From Pavlovales sp. CCMP2436 (lineage: Eukaryota; Haptophyta; Pavlovophyceae; Pavlovales): a DNA stretch of 18,762 nucleotides. The first letter of the stretch is position 1; every line of letters starts with the position of its first letter. The DNA is taken from positions 18,788 to 37,549 of the forward strand of contig MU631818.1 in the NCBI GenBank assembly GCA_026770615.1, written 5' to 3'. The translations under genes and the position numbers were made by a program. Positions 17,467-18,762 of the stretch are shown piece by piece. The notes beneath the pieces are model-generated. The model was not told where the DNA came from. It saw only the letters and a program-made list of their open reading frames with translations, and ran no database searches.

Positions 17467-17511
17467 CCCCTTCCAGTGCGGAATCGCGCCACTAATTCGG
17501 ATTTCGACTCA
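17467..17511 (-). repeat. Inverted copy of the foldback-element left end
   Basis: Reverse complement reads GAGTCGAAATCCGAATTAGT, then GGCGCGATTCCGCACTGG, matching 3333-3375 over about 40 bp. No hairpin core lies nearby. Confidence 0.85.
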
Positions 17512-17526
17512 ATTCTAATTTATCGA

Positions 17527-17560
17527 TTGACACACCGCCAGCCAGAACCCCCCTGCATTC
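17527..17560 (+). repeat. Copy of the segment at 6493-6525
   Basis: Shares ACACCGCCAGCCAGAACCCC and a following CATTMATAT with 6493-6525. In both places it lies beside another element end, so it is probably part of a dispersed element. Confidence 0.85.
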
Positions 17561-17562
17561 AT

Positions 17563-17610
17563 ATTTATGATAGGGATTCAAGCTGGCGTCTGACTGTTCT
17601 GAATGTTGTG
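17563..17610 (+). repeat. MITE terminal repeat, third copy
   Basis: ATAGGGATTCAAGCTGGCGT, then CTGACTGTTCTGAATGTTGTG, matches 7604-7655 nearly exactly and 7086-7136 with more changes. It abuts the acidic reading frame that follows. Confidence 0.88.
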
Positions 17611-17614
17611 CTGA

Positions 17615-18053
17615 CCGAGCAAGGAGCCGATTGAGGACGATGACAAGGACGACGATGACAAGGACGATGACAAGGACGATGACAAGGACGATGACGAGGG
17701 CGCATCATCGTCCGACGAGTATAGGTCGGACCATGAGTCGGACTATAGCTACGACCATTTCCCACCCGGCCACATTTACCGCGGACGCGTCCGCATCGAG
17801 AAGAAGAAGAAGAGCGGCGATGCATCGACTGCGACCGAGAACGAGACAGAGGGACGAGTCCGAGCTATGTACTGCCACCGTGAACATAGCATCGCATGGC
17901 TCAACAGTGAGCTCGAGTTCGCCACCGCTAATGCTGCGCGTCAGGCAACACGCAAACTTTGAGGAGCTTGCTCTCCAGAAGATGATGGTCGAACAGATGG
18001 ATGCGATGATGGGCAAGCTAGACACCTTGAACATGTCATCGGCATCGAAGTGA
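17615..18053 (+). pseudogene. Acidic protein fragment with coiled-coil-like tail, 5' cut off and frameshifted
   Basis: After a TGA at 17612 the frame reads KEPIEDDDKDDDDK, with tandem 12-bp GACGATGACAAG units at 17636-17697, then SSSDEYRSDHESDYSYDHF, IYRGRVRIEKKKKSGD and YCHREHSIAWLNSELEF to a TGA at 17960-17962. In the next frame the sequence continues as FEELALQKMMVEQMDAMMG and KLDTLNMSSASK, ending TGA. One extra T near 17957-17960 would explain the switch, so I treat both as one gene. There is no start: the MITE end at 17563-17610 directly precedes it and probably removed or displaced the 5' part. A related stretch (VDEMMGKLDDIRRIDEN) follows at 18060-18112, a partial duplication of the tail. 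No family recognised; a nuclear or structural low-complexity protein is a guess. The overlapping frame rich in Met-Thr-Arg is a shadow. Confidence 0.5.
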
Positions 18054-18512
18054 TGATCGAGTGGACGAGATGATGGGCAAGCTCGACGACATCCGTCGCA
18101 TAGACGAGAACCTTATCGTACCGTCTTACCACTGGCGTGGGGCCTCGGCGCGATCTATCAAGACATTAATATAATTGACGGCATAGTGCAGTATGTCAAA
18201 GTGGTTTAAATATGTCATATCAGTATTTAACAGTATATAACAGTATCTGTAAAGGATTACGGCATAGTGCAGTGCCTCGGCCGGTCTATTAAATTGAATA
18301 AAATCTATATAAAGCGCACGAGAGAGTGCAGTACCTTCTCAGTGACTACGTCACACGTTGCGGCCGGTCTATCAAATTGAATAAAATCTATAAAAAACCC
18401 GTACCATAATGGTATGTATATAGGAATTATTAGATTTTTATTAAATTTTTATTAGATTAATTAAATGGATAAGGTAGGCATATGTATCAAAAAATTGACG
18501 GCATAGTGGTAT

Positions 18513-18537
18513 GTACTGAGAATTCTAATAAAAAGTA
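18513..18537 (+). repeat. Inverted repeat, left arm (25 bp)
   Basis: GTACTGAGAATTCTAATAAA followed by AAGTA; exact reverse complement of 18703-18727. The arms are 165 bp apart. Confidence 0.9.
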
Positions 18538-18702
18538 CGCAAAACATCAAAAAACCACAAATTAATCATACCATAGTGGTAATAAATCATATAAATATAC
18601 GACAAAGTGCGGGCACCGTACCATAGTGCCGTCAATATAAGTATTTATTACCATTTATAAGTATTTATTAGATTTTTATTAGATTTTTATTAGATATTTA
18701 TT

Positions 18703-18727
18703 ACTTTTTATTAGAATTCTCAGTACT
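18703..18727 (-). repeat. Inverted repeat, right arm (25 bp)
   Basis: Exact partner of 18513-18537. It is immediately followed by the copy of the MITE interior at 18727-18762. Confidence 0.9.
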
Positions 18728-18762
18728 GAGCGCTGCGTCGCCCATTGCCTGCTGCGTGCCTT
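18727..18762 (+). repeat. Copy of MITE interior, cut by the window edge
   Basis: Matches 7147-7183 (GAGCGCTGCGTCGSCCATTG, then CCTGCTGCGTGCCTT) with one substitution. It continues outside the window. Confidence 0.92.

Larger units (their letters stand above)
17313..17614. other. AT-rich spacer made of element ends
   Basis: No gene. After 120 bp of AT-rich sequence it holds the inverted copy of the foldback end (17467-17511), a copy of the segment also seen at 6493-6525, and a MITE end (17563-17610). Confidence 0.7.
18054..18762. other. AT-rich repeat-dense region, no gene
   Basis: Beyond the short duplicated tail at 18060-18112 there is no gene. Repeated words include GACGGCATAGTGCAGTRYG (18178, 18259), CGGCCGGTCTATYAAATTG followed by AATAAAATCTAT (18278, 18361), CCATAGTG/CATAGTGG variants, and TTTTTATTAGA 11-bp repeats (18433-18456, 18664-18700). 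A 25-bp perfect inverted repeat lies at 18513-18537 and 18703-18727. This looks like stacked non-autonomous elements. Confidence 0.65.

Noticed and set aside
17633..17700. DDDDK resembling an enterokinase-cleavage or tag sequence
   Set aside because: It arises from the 12-bp GACGATGACAAG tandem repeat in an acidic region; there is no cloning-vector context.
17631..18053. 140-aa Met-Thr-Arg-rich frame taken as the real protein over its whole length
   Set aside because: Its first 100 residues are a shifted reading of the acidic repeat; only its last 31 residues look genuine and fit as a continuation of the other frame.

Overview
This looks like nuclear DNA from a GC-rich unicellular eukaryote, most likely a microalga; a haptophyte-like or similar alga is my guess, not something the sequence proves. 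The evidence is: GT-AG introns of 88-124 bp with C-rich tracts, intronless GC-rich genes separated by AT-rich spacers, an F-box/kelch gene, fragments of ribonuclease-inhibitor-type leucine-rich repeats and of ankyrin repeats, a Mutator-like (MULE) transposase, and many small inverted-repeat elements. I found no bacterial operon, CRISPR array, rRNA or tRNA.

Layout. 1-483: an 80-base G run, then the N-terminal part of a histidine phosphatase on the minus strand, running off the window. 484-1453: spacer with short tandem repeats. 1454-2968: an unrecognised, probably secreted protein. 3331-3743: a foldback element containing a perfect 41-bp-arm hairpin. 4209-5507: an intact F-box/kelch gene, the best-supported gene here. 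5524-6436: a non-autonomous inverted-repeat element, followed by a solitary copy of its end and a broken leucine-rich-repeat fragment. 7077-7655: a cluster of small nested elements (a MITE, a second foldback copy, a lone MITE end). 8381-9189 (minus): a degenerate reading frame with an acidic tail. 9274-9765: a broken F-box/ankyrin fragment.

9844-14037 is a Mutator-like element. It has very long inverted arms (about 744 and 848 bp) that carry the first coding exon. Its transposase can be followed over five exons: a FAR1-like zinc finger at the front and a SWIM zinc finger near the end. The central catalytic region is missing and about 640 bp of AT-rich DNA lies in its place. A direct repeat of about 52 bp lies at both outer ends.

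14043-17312 is a second long broken gene whose protein I could not name. 17615-18053 is a partial acidic protein. 18054-18762 is AT-rich repeat-laden DNA ending in another partial copy of the MITE interior.

The most unusual pattern is in the stop codons. Nearly all internal stops in the mobile-element genes, and both in the ankyrin fragment, are TAG or TGA where one C-to-T change from CAG (Gln) or CGA (Arg) would restore the frame. In one place two copies can be compared: the left MULE arm has CAG and the right has TAG. Decay by cytosine deamination is the simplest explanation. Reassignment of TAG to glutamine is a less likely alternative; it is not excluded, because the two ordinary complete genes end in TGA.
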